Shown one piece after another: positions 9,570 through 23,200 of a stretch of 64,000 nucleotides of DNA. Where the stretch lies: contig NC_026741.1 in the NCBI RefSeq assembly GCF_000210295.1, positions 1,178,001 through 1,242,000 on the forward strand, in the 5' to 3' direction. Source of the stretch: Trypanosoma brucei gambiense DAL972. Its lineage: Eukaryota > Euglenozoa > Kinetoplastea > Trypanosomatida > Trypanosomatidae. How positions within the stretch are numbered: the first letter of the stretch is position 1; each line of letters opens with the position of its first letter. Both the position numbers and the translations under genes were made by a program. The notes beneath the pieces are model-generated. The model was given only the letters and a program-made list of their open reading frames with translations, had not been told where the DNA came from and searched no databases.

Positions 9570-11690
9570 TCAGTGGTTAGTGGTGGCAGTTCAAACTCAG
9601 ACAATGAAAATACACGTGCCCGTGGTACAGAAATTTCTGAGACTGCATACATGCATACAGAAATGAATAGACATGTCTATGTCCATGCAACCCCAGTAGT
9701 TCGCGACATTGAACACACAAGCACACTGAGTTTCATAACCAATGCTTCCCTGTCGTTGCGATAAGGGCTTCAATTCACTCTCGTAAGCGAAGCCCCTGTG
9801 TCAGACGCGCGGTAAACAGCCACAGGTATGAAGAGACTTTCTTCTCCCTAACACAACGCGGGTAACCAACCTCAACTTTATTCTTTAAAAGCTAAATCAC
9901 TTGTACACCGCAAGGGAAAACAACTCGCCACCAACATGAATACAGCTTTGTGACATCAAGGGGTCGGAAAGCTGAAATACTTGGCCCACATTAAAGTTAA
10001 ACGATCAACATACGTACGAACAACCATACATATACACTTACATGTGCAGAAAGCTGAGAAAGACGTAGACTCTTCAGATATGGAAATACTGAAGACGACG
10101 TAAGAGCGACAACAACGGATAAAGAAAGATCCCTTCTTCACAACCGCAACAGTGGCAACCAAACGGTTCGTTAAATTTTTATTCGTGATCGCAGAGTGAA
10201 CAAACCATGGTTGCCCACTAACAAATATAGCAGTATCAATAACAACAACAGTCCTGACAGCCGACGCTGATACTTCCACATCCATCACAACACTAAGCAC
10301 ACTGGACGTACCCTAACAGTCCCTACGGGCACGTTGTCATAAAACGAGGGCCCCGGTGCTACGAGCAATAGAATACGCAAAGGTCAAAACATCAGACCCA
10401 TTTCCAGCCTTTGTTTATCTGTACCTTCTGATTTTATTTATTAAGAGTGATTTTATTGCAAAAAAAACAGGAGAAGGGGGTCGTGCTTGGGTGTCAGTGC
10501 TATGCAATGTCAAATACCTACCATGGAATCGACGTTTTCACGTGCTTCCATGTTCATTTGTACATGCCCCTTCAATGGGGGAAAGTGGACATTCTCTCAT
10601 CTCTCCTCCCCTGAGCAGGTTAAATAAAATTAAAAGCCGCTCCACGTCAATTGGGGGGGGGGGGGCACTTGGTTAAAACAAACAACTATAACCGGTTGCC
10701 TGGAGAGGAGGTTCAGCTGTGTGCGCAGCGTGGCGCGAACCATCAACTGAGTCCCTCCCCTAGGGACACGAAAAATGCAAAAGAAAACACTTAGTGGTTG
10801 CCCTTAACTCGCCTCAGAATGGCGGCAGGCTTGTCATGAAGAGTCATTCCACAGAGACTCTTTGACAGAGGGGATACGTAAGTCAATAGTGGCAAAGACA
10901 TATTTGAACTAAGATGTAGTAATGTTGATTATCTTGCGTTCGTAGAGGAGTGACTGTCAAGCTTAGCGGTAAAGTGGATGAGTAGAGAGGAACATTAACA
11001 ACTATTCCATTCACACTCCACCACGTGGTTCGAGATGGAGCGGTAAGTCACTGCATATCCCCCTCCTTTCTGTGGGATATACTGACGAAGAGGAACCTAA
11101 AGATCGGTGACAATGGAAAAAAACAAAGGAAAGGCACACAAACTTTTCCTTTTCATTGACAATCACCCCTTCATTCTTACTAATATCTCATTCGAGGAAG
11201 AGGACGAAACTGATCAATTTTTTTGTTTGCTAAAAGCGAAAAAAAAAACATTGTTCTTTTTTTTTTCTTTGAGTGTTTTTGCACAGCTCCTCGAGGTGCC
11301 TTGAGCGCATATACTTCAGCACAAACACTTAATTGCAAAATGAAAAAGTTAAACCTTGGACTCTGCCAAACGCGTGTGTGCATATAATTACAAAAATAAC
11401 GCACGCAAAACACTTTGTTTTCAATGTAGTGGCGGGGTGCGCAGTCAATCCGGGGTGATGCATACGTTGCGACCGCGTTGCGCAGCATAAGTGGGGGGAG
11501 CACTCGCAGCACTCGAGGCTGTCTTATCGCACTAATAGTCACCATGTTTCGTAGTGGGGGGAACCAGAAAGCAACATGTCTAGCACCGGACTTCGTACTG
11601 AACACTGCGGCCTCAACAACGAAGGGGGAAATGATAATAATACATAAAAGAAGTAATAAGGAAACTCCGCCGCCCCTACACACGAAAAGA
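9570..11690. other. Gene-free stretch, AT-mixed
   Basis: I found no gene, tRNA or snoRNA that I can support. A frame on the minus strand at 11180-11683 begins with a hydrophobic signal-like stretch but ends in poly-Lys and poly-Phe from A/T runs, so I do not call it. A 13-base G run sits at 10653-10665. Confidence 0.5.
10653..10665 (+). repeat. Homopolymer run of 13 G
   Basis: Thirteen consecutive G on the plus strand, isolated in gene-free DNA. G runs of this length are a reported mark of trypanosome Pol II start regions, but the strand here is opposite to the flanking genes, so its meaning is open. Confidence 0.9.
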
Positions 11691-14600
11691 GAATTTATTT
11701 ATTTATTTATTTTTATGCGCACCGGAGGTACTCCCACACCCAGATCAACGACGACGGCGAGACTCGGAGCAACCCTAACCACCCTTCCCACTCAAAACAC
11801 CACTAACGGTCCCGTCCCGTTCGCGCACGGTGCGAAATAGGGTGGACGCCTCATCCCAGAACAATGTCGAGGAAAGCGAAACAACGTTGGAAACGCCGAG
11901 CTTACACCACCTATGAACACCGCCGCAGGATGGAACCCAACGAAGGAAAACAGCGACCCCCCATAACGGCAGCAGACCCGCAATAGCCCAACAACTGCAA
12001 ATCGTAAACACCAGCTGAATCAGGCACCGGACGCCTCTCCATCCGCCCCTTGGCGAAGGTATATCGTGGGGGGGCTACTGTGGCATGCCGCCGTGGCACA
12101 CGAAGACCGATGAAACGGCAGAACGGTGGGGAGGATTGGGAGCAGCGTCGTCCCACCGACGCGGAAAAGAAAGGACCTTCGTCCTCTCTCTGAAGCGCTG
12201 AGGGCTACGGAAGAAGCAAAAAGGCCCTCAAGCGCGACCCGTAGTGCTCGCCAAAGGGGAAACGGAGAAGTAAAGGGGACCCCTCAACAGCCTACAAAGC
12301 GAGGCCCCATAGGGTTCCACCTCGTTGCCCGTATGGACAACGGGAAGGGAGAACCCGTGGACCGCGTCCACAGGAAAATTGGAGAGGGCAAAAGGGAAAC
12401 AGCGCCACCGAACTCGAGACCGGAAACGCCATCCACTAGCAGCCGCCTTGGCCTAAAGTCTGGCCGCGCTGCCCCACACCGGAGGCACACGCAGACATAC
12501 ATTTCCAAAAGCGCCTGCTTTGACATACCTCTCCGAAACGAACGTGGAGAACCAGCACCATGCACGATATCTACGGAGGGATTGGGTAAATCGGTGGGTA
12601 CCCTGGTTCGAAAGGGGCTTTCATTTCACGTAGAGCAATCGGCAGACCAGCTCACGGCCGTCGCCCCATAAGTAAGCGACCAGAGTTCGAGGAGCCCCGT
12701 CCCCGTTCACTCGGCGCCACTATGCCCTTATTGGCGGGAAAACGCCTGTGCTCCTTTACCGAAAGCCGGGGTGTGCAGCGGCAGCTGCAGCAGTCACTTT
12801 CGAGCTGCGGACTTGGTGAGGAAGGAAGAAAGCGAACCGCACCCAATGCGCGCTAGGATCGCTACTAACAAGAGAATGCAAAATGGGAGCATGCATCCCA
12901 GTAAGGCGAAATTGGGACAACCGGCTTGAAAGGGCACCTGGCCGGTTTGTGCCCACTTAGCCGGAAGACGAACCATAATTTAAAATTTGCGCATTGAGAG
13001 CTAAAAGAAGGAGGGGAGCACCGACAAAAAACTGTCCAGGGTCAGCCGCAAAACACGCCTACCTTCGACAGCCCAACGCAAAATAAACAAGGAAAAAAAA
13101 ACCGTCTTCGACGGAACGTTGGAAGAGGATCGCCTTCCAGGAAAATTGACGTAAGTAGGGATTCCTCAAGAGGGCTGGAGAAAGTTCAGCGACGCCACTA
13201 ACTACGTAAGATAGAAAGTGGGATCGTTTATCTACCCTCGACGGATGGGAAAATCAGACCAGTTTGCGCCGCTTACCACGCCCGCACCCACAGGAGACGG
13301 AGGGCCCCCTCCTATGGCCATATTGCCATGTGTTAACCGTGGAAGGGGTGGCGACGTTCTGGCACGGTGGAACTCCTGTTTCGTATACTGGTGAAGCGTT
13401 CCGTGCGAGGAAGCACCCCGCACACGTGTTCACACCGCCAGCAGACGCGTCTGCGCGAACCACCATCTGTAACGGGGAAAAAATGCAACACCGCCCGCTA
13501 GCAGCGTGCCCCACAGTGGTTGGTGGACCTCTGCTCCCGTCTTGAGTGACCACTGAAAAACCATGGAGGCGGCGTGTCCGCTGGTCCGCCACGATGGGAA
13601 AACCACATCACCACGGGCGACAGCGAGGCCGCAACCACCGGCCGCCCGGATACGAGGGAAAAGTTGTCTACACCGGCACCACGCCGCTGCAGAGGCAATC
13701 GCGCCACCGAGTGCGGGGTGGTTCCGTTGAGCGACAGCCCCTATACATCGCCCTTTGGAATTGGAAGCCTCCCGGCCCCCCCCCACACACACACACGCAC
13801 ACGATATCGGCAGGGACTGCGCCAACGCACGAAAGCGCGGACGTTCCGTCTACAAAATGCACCTCGGACGCACGACCAACCACAGGAACCCTGGTGGCTG
13901 AACTCCGGGGCCTCCTCCATACATAACGCCCCGGGGAATCAAAATGACAGCGAGGTGTGGCGGTTGGAACCGGTTGTACACAAGCGGCCGGAGAGGCCGA
14001 CATATTCTGATTAATGGGAAAACGATGCTTTAAGAAAAGAAGCACAAGCCACCGACAGTGCCACGGTTCTCCACCTTGTAGACGAAGACGCAGCCGTGGA
14101 GCAAGGAGGGAAGGAAGGAAGGCGGAAACGACAGCTGTACACCGAGTAAAAGGAACGCAGTGCAGCCCCACACTTGAAAGCATAAGGATATTGGAATGGC
14201 CGGCTCTCTCGGAGCCTGGCACTCGCGGTGTCGGGAGAGCTCTTTAAAGCAGTATAATCTGATAAGCCCTGATTTCACAGCGGCATCACAACAAACAAAC
14301 GAACAGAAGGGGAAAAACAGGCACAACCCTCGAGTAAGCAAAGACTTTTCAGGGAACTACCAAACGGGTTTCTATAGAAAAATTTAACGAATCCTTTTGA
14401 CGGTCACGGCACGATCGCAACGATATGCTGGTGCGCTAAACTGGTTTTGGCGAATCCCACTCCCCCTCATCACTCTCGCGTGGATCCAGTTTTCCTTAGA
14501 TTTAGGTAACGGCATGTATAAGCAAGGCGTGTGGCGGGTTTGGTTATTAATTATTACTTAGTGCGAGAGCAGGGATCGGACATGGCTAGTTTTCTTGAAG

Positions 14601-15720
14601 TCGGCACCCGCTGGGGTGGAGAACAAACAGACTGAGCGAAACGGACGCCACAAGATTAGTCTGCGATTAAAACACTTTGCGGAGAACCCGGGGATTAACG
14701 GTCCCCTAGCCACTGGTGAACGAGAACCCAAAAAGAAAAAAGATGAAATGATGCAGCATACCATACGAGGAAAGTGGAAGTGCGGAAGAGCCCCCAAGTT
14801 CGGCAATGAACTGATTGCGTTTTCCCCTTCATCAAGCAGGAGAAATCCATTACCATCGAGTTAGCTCCCGTGTAAAGGAGGAACGCAGCGATGCATGGCA
14901 GTTAGCCGGACGCCGCAAATGGAAGACAGTGCACCCTGAGGGGCACAGAGATAAATGGGCATTGGATACTCCCAACCCCTAACAGTAGACACTGCCGGGC
15001 CCCCCTCCTCTTTCTCGTGCGCGCGCACCGTCGCACATGTGGCAGCACTAACGATTCAGCGGAGCACGCAATTCCTGGGGGGCTCAACCCCCCCCCTCGC
15101 AATCACACACACACGCACACCACCGAAAAAAAAAACACTCCCACGTCCGGAGTGAAATCGCCTGTTGGGCCTCCGCCACACTCCCGAGCCATTCCAACCT
15201 GCAGCGGCTTCGAGACCCGACAACGGCAGTAAATCGTCATAGCAAGCGCTGCAAGGGTGAAATGGTCGTCAGGAGGATGCCCTCTGACGGCGCCGGCAGC
15301 CACGCCAGTGTCAGAGAACCGTGCTCCGTCCAAAAGGAAGTTGAGAGGCGGTTTCCTGTTCGCGTCATCGAAATGGAGAGGGCACTTGACATGTAACAAC
15401 CAAAACGGCGATACGGAGGATCACCGGGGCTTGGGGGAGGGGGAAGTGCGCTTCCACAGCTGGGAACGCATACTCGCCCTCAGTGTTTGCCCACTGTTCT
15501 TACTGCCAGATGGTCGAGACAGTGGGATGACAGCACTATGCGGCCATACTGAAGGGCATGAGGGGAAGGAAAGAACTGCTGTTGGGATTATGCTGAGAAC
15601 AGTGGTAAAAATGGGAGATAAGAGCGAGTTAACGAAAGGAGGGAGCCGTGGCAACTAACACAGTGCAGGGGAAAACGCATATCACCAGCAATCCCTTCCT
15701 TACCTTTTGCGGGAGCATTT
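11691..15720. other. GC-rich gene-poor region, possible degenerate mobile DNA or internal start region
   Basis: Base composition changes from AT-mixed to GC-rich at about 11720, right after a TTTA repeat (about 11696-11715). Frames on both strands are short, rich in Arg, Pro, Gly and Ser, and match nothing I know. Runs of nine C occur at 13776-13784 and 15088-15096, with CA tracts beside them. Such stretches in T. brucei often derive from decayed ingi/RIME-type retroelements, but I could not find a reverse transcriptase, endonuclease or RNase H motif here, so that origin is a guess. Confidence 0.4.
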
Positions 15721-15950
15721 CATACATGCACGTAACGCATGCTTACACAGCGGTTACGGAGCAACACCCACATCTTGACGAAGCAACGACAGAAAGAAAC
15801 TGATCTCACATTCTCCACAAATTACTACCAACTGGGGTTCAAGCGCGCAACAACCCCCTAAAGTTGGTTTGTATTGCAAATGCCACGCGCGAAAGAAAGA
15901 AACAGCGAGAAAACGAGATGGCAATCCGCCAAGCAGCATGCCTGTGCCGC

Positions 15951-16598
15951 CTAACAGCACACCGCGCCGCTTGTGGGGTCACTTGTTTTACTGAGATTAA
16001 CACCCGAGTAGCGGCTTTCGCTTTTTGACATCATTTTTTCGTACGCTGATCGCGCCACCTCATCAAAGGCCTGCTCCACCCCCACACGCGTCTTTGCTGA
16101 CGTAAAAGCGAGGAGCATATGCCGATCCCGCGCCAACTGCTGAGCATCTTCCTTCGGAACCGCCATGCCCGTAGCACCACCTCCCACCTCACACTTATCG
16201 ATCTTATTTCCCACGAGCAAATACACCACCGCCTCCTCCACCCCATCCAAACGACAGAAAGCATCTGCTTCATCGATCCACTTTCTCAGTGCATGGAACG
16301 TCTGTGGTTCATTGACATCGTACACCAACACCACTGCATGCGCTCCCCGGTAGTAGGAGCTGGTGAGCGTCCGGAACCGCTCTTGACCCGCTGTGTCCCA
16401 CAAGTGCAGTTTGAGTTTCTTCTGCCTCCCCATCGAATCCACCACACTCACATCCTTTGTCCTGAAATCAATACCTATGGTTGAGCGGACGTCGCCATCA
16501 AATGTGCCCAACGAGAACGAGAGAAGCAGTGAAGACTTCCCCACGCCACTTTCACCAAGCAATACGATCTTGACAGGACTGTTGTCACCTTGCGCCAT
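15951..16598 (-). CDS. RAB18: Small GTPase RAB18
   Basis: A 215-residue Rab GTPase. All nucleotide-binding motifs are present: GESGVGKS phosphate loop near the N-terminus, the switch I threonine in STIGIDF, WDTAGQERF in switch II, NKID for guanine specificity and a C-terminal SAK-type loop (TSAKT). The protein ends in a double cysteine (VCC) suitable for geranylgeranylation. The segment LLGESGVGKSSLLLSF and the RTLTSSYYRGA switch region fit RAB18 best; in trypanosomes RAB18 has been described as a Golgi-associated Rab. The start is MAQGDN, with a pyrimidine tract about 100 bases upstream. A short Gly/Ala insert (EVGGGATGMAVP) follows the NKID motif. It lies downstream of FLAM3 at the far end of the cluster. 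Confidence 0.88.
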   Translation of the reverse strand: MAQGDNSPVKIVLLGESGVGKSSLLLSFSLGTFDGDVRSTIGIDFRTKDVSVVDSMGRQKKLKLHLWDTAGQERFRTLTSSYYRGAHAVVLVYDVNEPQTFHALRKWIDEADAFCRLDGVEEAVVYLLVGNKIDKCEVGGGATGMAVPKEDAQQLARDRHMLLAFTSAKTRVGVEQAFDEVARSAYEKMMSKSESRYSGVNLSKTSDPTSGAVCC

Positions 16599-17217
16599 TA
16601 CTGCAGTAGAAGAAATATTAAATGCCTTTACGAACCCTTTGGAGTTACTAAACACTGGTGCGCATGTGAGTGATGGACAGAGAGCCCCCCACCACAGATT
16701 AGAATGAAGGAAGGACAAAAACAGAAGGGCATGAATATATGATGTTCTCCCCCCATCCCCCTGCGCGTCGGAACCCGGGTGTTTAAATGAAAGAACGGAC
16801 GGGGCAAACGAGTATCTCCTCTTCCCCCACCCTTGACCTCAGCAGGAACAAAAACAAAAAATAAGAACAAAATGGAAACACCTGATTCAGTAAGAAGGAG
16901 CTCTGCGCTCTTCAATTCTGACGAAACATTTTCAAGAAACACCGCGTCAGGAATATTACATCGGTGCACGAAGTTTCATCATATGATGAAACGCGAGGCA
17001 AACAAGAGAGAAGGTAATAAGCACCCATTCCGCCACTTTCAATAATAATAACATGACATGAAAGCATGGCCATTTACATCTAAAAAAATTAAAAAGGGAG
17101 AAAGCAAAGGAAAAGATGAGACGGTGAAAAGAGGCGGGGGCGTGGACAGTCACCGGCCACCTCCTATTCACTAGACCTAAAACCTCTCATACAACAATGG
17201 CGGTCGAAACACTGAGC
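16599..17217. other. Intergenic spacer between FLAM3 and RAB18
   Basis: FLAM3 3' flank and RAB18 5' flank. The plus-strand purine stretch around 16700-16725 reads as a pyrimidine tract for RAB18 trans-splicing. No additional gene seen. Confidence 0.6.
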
Positions 17218-20200
17218 TTAATGTGTCTTCCTTGAAGATTCAGCAGGCGCGGGCTCACCTGCCAAACCATTTTTTCCATCTACCCCGTTCAATTTGGACG
17301 TCGATTTGGTACCCCTCACATCGGCTATTCGGCCCCGACGATACTGCGCCGACGGACCGCGAACAAGGTCGGACAATGGCAAGGGCCGCGTCGGAACCCA
17401 TGAGGCTCCATTGCTGTTATGAACCACGTCCTGCGTAGCATTATCGCGTGTCTTCTTCAATAAATCATGTTCAACAGCGGTGTCAGCCCTGTTTTTCTCA
17501 AGAGTGGCGCGAAAGCATCGGAGGTCGCGTTCATATTTCAGCAAAAAAGTTCCGATGGAGTCAAGGACGTACCCCTTATATCTACCGGTTTTCAGAGGTT
17601 CATCATAGTCCTCTTCCTTCTCCTCATCGGCACTTTCATCACCACCGGCTTCCTCCCCCGCACCTCCAAGCCCTGCTTCCAAGTCGCTGCCTTCACCAGT
17701 GCGCATGGCCTCCTCATGCTGCTCAAACCGCAGCAAGTCCTGTAGCGAGGGGGTCTGATCCCGTTGCTTCGAAAGCACCTTTCTAGATGCCCTCTGAAGA
17801 TTTTTTAGATGAACCATAAAATCATCGATCAATTGATGTCGAGCATCATCCTCCTCCTTTTCCAATTCTACAAAAACCTTGTGGGACACCTTCTGGACTT
17901 TTTGGGTCAAAAAGTCTTTGAGCTCAAACAACCCTTGCAGATCGCTCTTTTCCTCATTGACGATTGCTAAGCGGCTGTTGTGCTCCACACCGTATATGTC
18001 CTCCATGGCATTCTTATGTTCATGTGCCCTTCGATTTAAAAAGCGGTTAGCCAAACGTCTCCGCGCCCTATAAGCAAATATGACACTTTTGATTAAGGAG
18101 GTAGCTTCCTGCTTTTGCACCTCTTTTTTCGCCACTTGCTCATCCTTTTCGCGTTGTTCTTGGGCGGTTAGTGCATCACGTGCTGAGGTCTCACGTACAC
18201 AATTAATGGCTTTCACGGACTTCCGTTCTTCGGCTTCGATGGCATGACGCTTTTCTGTTTCTTTTTTCGAAAGAGCCACAACACACTCTATTAACCTTAG
18301 TGACAACATTTGTGCCTGCCTAAGGTCCTCTATCTCCTCCTTTTCGCCGGCCTCCACCTCACGACGAGCACCCGGCTCCTCCTCTCCAACCAAACGTTTC
18401 ACCTTCTCAGCTGCTCTCCTTCTATTTTCCATCGTTTTCTCCTCATCCTCACACGTTAGCATTATGTGATCCCTGTCGTGTCTCTCGTCCTCTTCATGGA
18501 GAGATCGTGAGCGATTTTCTAATACCAGTAGTTCCTCCAATTCAGCATCGAACTCTTCCATACGTCGACGGCGTAGTGCCAACAATTCATCTCCTTCTGG
18601 CCGATCTCCCTTTTCGGCGCTTCCTTCAGCGTCACGCTCCGATGCACATAGAGCGTCCGCTTCACGGTGGTCAGTGAGACCGCTTATACTACCATCGTTA
18701 ACGATAGCACCTTCACCTTCTACAACATCAGTAACGCCACCATCGCCTTCGGCGCCCTCAGCATCAGCCGCACATATTGACCCACTTTTTCCATCATCAC
18801 AGACACCCCCAGCCACGGCCGCCGAGCTTGTCTCGTCCCCAACAACTTCAGCACCAGCAGCCGTCTTTAAGTTATCGCTCTCTTCACCAACACCAGCATC
18901 AATGGAAGGAGCCAGAGCACCTTCGGCAGCATCATCGTGATCCCCCTTTACTCCAACAGCAGCGTCGTCAACTACAGTTTCCGCATCACCAACAAGCGCC
19001 TCCTCCTCACCGTCTACGGCGGCACCTCCATCGGAGAAAAAGTGTGTTTTCCTTCTTTTCTGGCCTCTCATTTTGTGCAGCTTTCTCCGCGAGCACGCAT
19101 CGAAGCTCACCACCTCTGTTTCCTTAAAACACTCCATGGCACTTTCGTTCGGCATCAGCATCAAAGAAGATAAATGTTGATTTTGATCGGCATCCACAAT
19201 ACTCAACCTACTCTTTCGCGGCGACACGTTAAAAGACTTTCTAGAGCCAGTGCCAACCAAATTAGAAGCTCCCTCGGCAGCATTACCACCGGAAGGCGTC
19301 ATAAGAATAACAAAAGACATAGCCCTCTTTCTTCCATCGCCCCGAGCGTCGCAACAAGAAAGATATTCACCACGCCTATTCATTTCCTCCTCCAACTCAC
19401 GCAGCGCGTCGGCGTTCTTGACGGGATCACGCATCAGTTCGTCATACCGATCGCACTGCTGTTGGAAAGCCGGGTCACGAAGCAACACAGTCAAATCATT
19501 AAGACCATCAAGAGAAGAAAGGAATGGATACTTCAAAAGCAACGCACACCTAATCGACTCATTAAGCGCCAGCTCATCAGCACGAGCACGCAACGCCTCC
19601 TCCAGCTCTGTCAGTCGCTCCGCATTTGCCTCAGCGTCCTCAAGCGCGGAGAGGTGCTCATTAAACAATTTCTGATACCCATCATCTTTGGAAAGCGGTA
19701 TGTCACTGAGGAGCACGCACTTACGATCTTCGTACAAAAGGAAGGGATTGCACGCACGCACATACTCATTGGCGTCTTCACTCTCCTTCTCAGCCAGTCT
19801 TGCAAGACGAGCAAGGTCCTTAACCCGCTGCAACATCTCTTTTTCAATCGCTACTGCGCCTTTGGCACCACCAGCAAGTTTTGCCTGTCGAGCGCGACGA
19901 CGACACAGTTGAGAAAACATTGCATCATCATTGATTGGAAGCTCACCAAGAGGAATACCCATTACTCGTTTCGGAAGGAAGGGATACTGTTTATGGACCG
20001 CATCCGTTTTCGTAGCATTCTCCTCGGCCAATTGCGTCACGAGCGCCTTCATTTTCTCCTCCATAGCAGCAATTGTCTCGGAATTGCCTTCCCAATCGAG
20101 GCGTAGCTCGTCCAGCTCATTCGACAGGTCACGGAACTCCTGTTGCTGAGCAGGTCGCACATCTGCGAGACACACACCACGCACAGGCTCTTCGGGCAAG

Positions 20201-23200
20201 AACGGGTAACGCTCACGGAGGCCTTCAGCACGGACTGCGGCACGGAGCCTAGAGGAACGGAGGTCACTCACGATTTTGTCAGCAGCGTCACGCAATAATT
20301 TCTCCTGCTGAGCCCGGGCCGTCGGATCCATATTAGATGCATCCTGCGTGTAGTGAGATGCTAGCTCCGCAAATGTGGGATCTGACATGAGATGCAACTC
20401 GCCCAGCGGGATCCCTTTCAAGGTACGTCCCAGAAACGGGTAAGCTGCTGCAAGGGACTCCTCTTCGGCCTTGCGTTCTTCAACAATCGCCCTCACTCGC
20501 TTGGCCAGTCCAGCCTCAGCCTCTCGAATAACCTCTGCATTTACTTCGTTAGGTCCCTTCGCTTTCTCTTCATCGCGTCTCTTCATGAGTTCACAGAATT
20601 CGTCGTCATCCTCCAACGTCAAGTCCCGCGGAACCTCAGCCAGCAGCGAAGGGTCAACAAAGGAGTACAGTGAAGCATCGCGTGCAGCTGCTCGCTGCTC
20701 TGCTGATTGGAGCTTCAGAACGTCTCCTGCAATTTGGCCTGCTCGTCGGCAGAGTTGCTCATATATTTGCTTCTCGAGGGGTGATTCGGGCTTTCTACCA
20801 TCGGGAACAAGTTCGTTGTACCGCGCCAGCAACTCCTGGAAGTACGGGTCATCCTCAAGGTACAACTCAGCCTGCGACACACCCAAAAACGTCTCCGGAA
20901 GAAAAGGGTACACAACAGCAGCAACGCTCCCCCTAGCGCCAGGGAGTCCACCAGCAAAACTTTCACCATCAGAACTAGTCCTTGCACCCTTTGCTGCACT
21001 TGTTCCATCTAATGCACCTGCACCTCCCACACTGCCAGACGCGGTCGGGTCACCACCAGCTGCACTCTTCATGCTCAAGCTCATCTCACGTTCAAGCTGG
21101 CGCAGCGCGTCGGCGTTCTTGACGGGATCACGCATCAGTTCGTCATACCGAGCGCATTGCTGTTGGAACACCGGGTCATGTAATAGCTTCTCCGACAACT
21201 CGAGACCGTCTTGTGAGGCAAGGAATGGACATTTATTAAGCAACGTGCGCCTAACCGACTCATTAAGCGCCAGCTCATCAGCACGAGCACGCAACGCCTC
21301 CTCCAGCTCTGTCAGTCGCTCCGCATTTGCCTCAGCGTCCTCAAGCGCGGAGAGGTGCTCATTAAACAATTTCTGATACCCATCATCTTTGGAAAGCGGT
21401 ATGTCACTGAGGAGCACGCACTTACGATCTTCGTACAAAAGGAAGGGATTGCACGCACGCACATACTCATTGGCGTCTTCACTCTCCTTCTCAGCCAGTC
21501 TTGCAAGACGAGCAAGGTCCTTAACCCGCTGCAACATCTCTTCCTCAGTCGCTACCGCATCTTTGCCACCGTCGCTGCTTATCTTCTGCTGCAACCAGCG
21601 CTGGCCCAACTGAGAAAACATTGCATCATCATTGATTGGAAGCTCACCAAGAGGAATACCCATTACTCGTTTCGGAAGGAAGGGATACTGTTTATGGACC
21701 GCATCCGTTTTCGTAGCATTCTCCTCGGCCAATTGCGTCACGAGCGCCTTCATTTTCTCCTCCATAGCAGCAATCGCCTCTGCGTCGCCTGCCGGATCGC
21801 GGCGTAGCTCGTCCAGCTCATTCGACAGGTCACGGAACTCCTGTTGCTGAGCAGGTCGCACATCTGCGAGACACACACCACGCACAGGCTCTTCGGGCAA
21901 GAACGGGTAACGCTCACGGAGGCCTTCAGCACGGACTGCGGCACGGAGCCTAGAGGAACGGAGGTCACTCACGATTTTGTCAGCAGCGTCACGCAATAAT
22001 TTCTCCTGCTGAGCCCGGGCCGTCGGATCCATATTAGATGCATCCTGCGTGTAGTGAGATGCTAGCTCCGCAAATGTGGGATCTGACATGAGATGCAACT
22101 CGCCCAGCGGGATCCCTTTCAAGGTACGTCCCAGAAACGGGTAAGCTGCTGCAAGGGACTCCTCTTCGGCCTTGCGTTCTTCAACAATCGCCCTCACTCG
22201 CTTGGCCAGTCCAGCCTCAGCCTCTCGAATAACCTCTGCATTTACTTCGTTAGGTCCCTTCGCTTTCTCTTCATCGCGTCTCTTCATGAGTTCACAGAAT
22301 TCGTCGTCATCCTCCAACGTCAAGTCCCGCGGAACCTCAGCCAGCAGCGAAGGGTCAACAAAGGAGTACAGTGAAGCATCGCGTGCAGCTGCTCGCTGCT
22401 CTGCTGATTGGAGCTTCAGAACGTCTCCTGCAATTTGGCCTGCTCGTCGGCAGAGTTGCTCATATATTTGCTTCTCGAGGGGTGATTCGGGCTTTCTACC
22501 ATCGGGAACAAGTTCGTTGTACCGCGCCAGCAACTCCTGGAAGTACGGGTCATCCTCAAGGTACAACTCAGCCTGCGACACACCCAAAAACGTCTCCGGA
22601 AGAAAAGGGTACACAACAGCAGCAACGCTCCCCCTAGCGCCAGGGAGTCCACCAGCAAAACTTTCACCATCAGAACTAGTCCTTGCACCCTTTGCTGCAC
22701 TTGTTCCATCTAATGCACCTGCACCTCCCACACTGCCAGACGCGGTCGGGTCACCACCAGCTGCACTCTTCATGCTCAAGCTCATCTCACGTTCAAGCTG
22801 GCGCAGCGCGTCGGCGTTCTTGACGGGATCACGCATCAGTTCGTCATACCGAGCGCATTGCTGTTGGAACACCGGGTCATGTAATAGCTTCTCCGACAAC
22901 TCGAGACCGTCTTGTGAGGCAAGGAATGGACATTTATTAAGCAACGTGCGCCTAACCGACTCATTAAGCGCCAGCTCATCAGCACGAGCACGCAACGCCT
23001 CCTCCAGCTCTGTCAGTCGCTCCGCATTTGCCTCAGCGTCCTCAAGCGCGGAGAGGTGCTCATTAAACAATTTCTGATACCCATCATCTTTGGAAAGCGG
23101 TATGTCACTGAGGAGCACGCACTTACGATCTTCGTACAAAAGGAAGGGATTGCACGCACGCACATACTCATTGGCGTCTTCACTCTCCTTCTCAGCCAGT

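Noticed and set aside
11020..11050. Possible tRNA B-box (ggttcgagatgg)
   Set aside because: The last two consensus C residues are missing, and no acceptor stem or A-box lies at the right distance.
11180..11683. Minus-strand frame with signal-peptide-like start
   Set aside because: The hydrophobic start comes from a TTATTA-type stretch and the C-terminal half from A/T runs. No homology recognised.
12126..12671. 181-codon plus-strand frame in the GC-rich block
   Set aside because: Arg/Pro/Ser/Gly-rich, no domain, flanked by similar-length frames on the other strand. Typical of GC-rich noncoding DNA.
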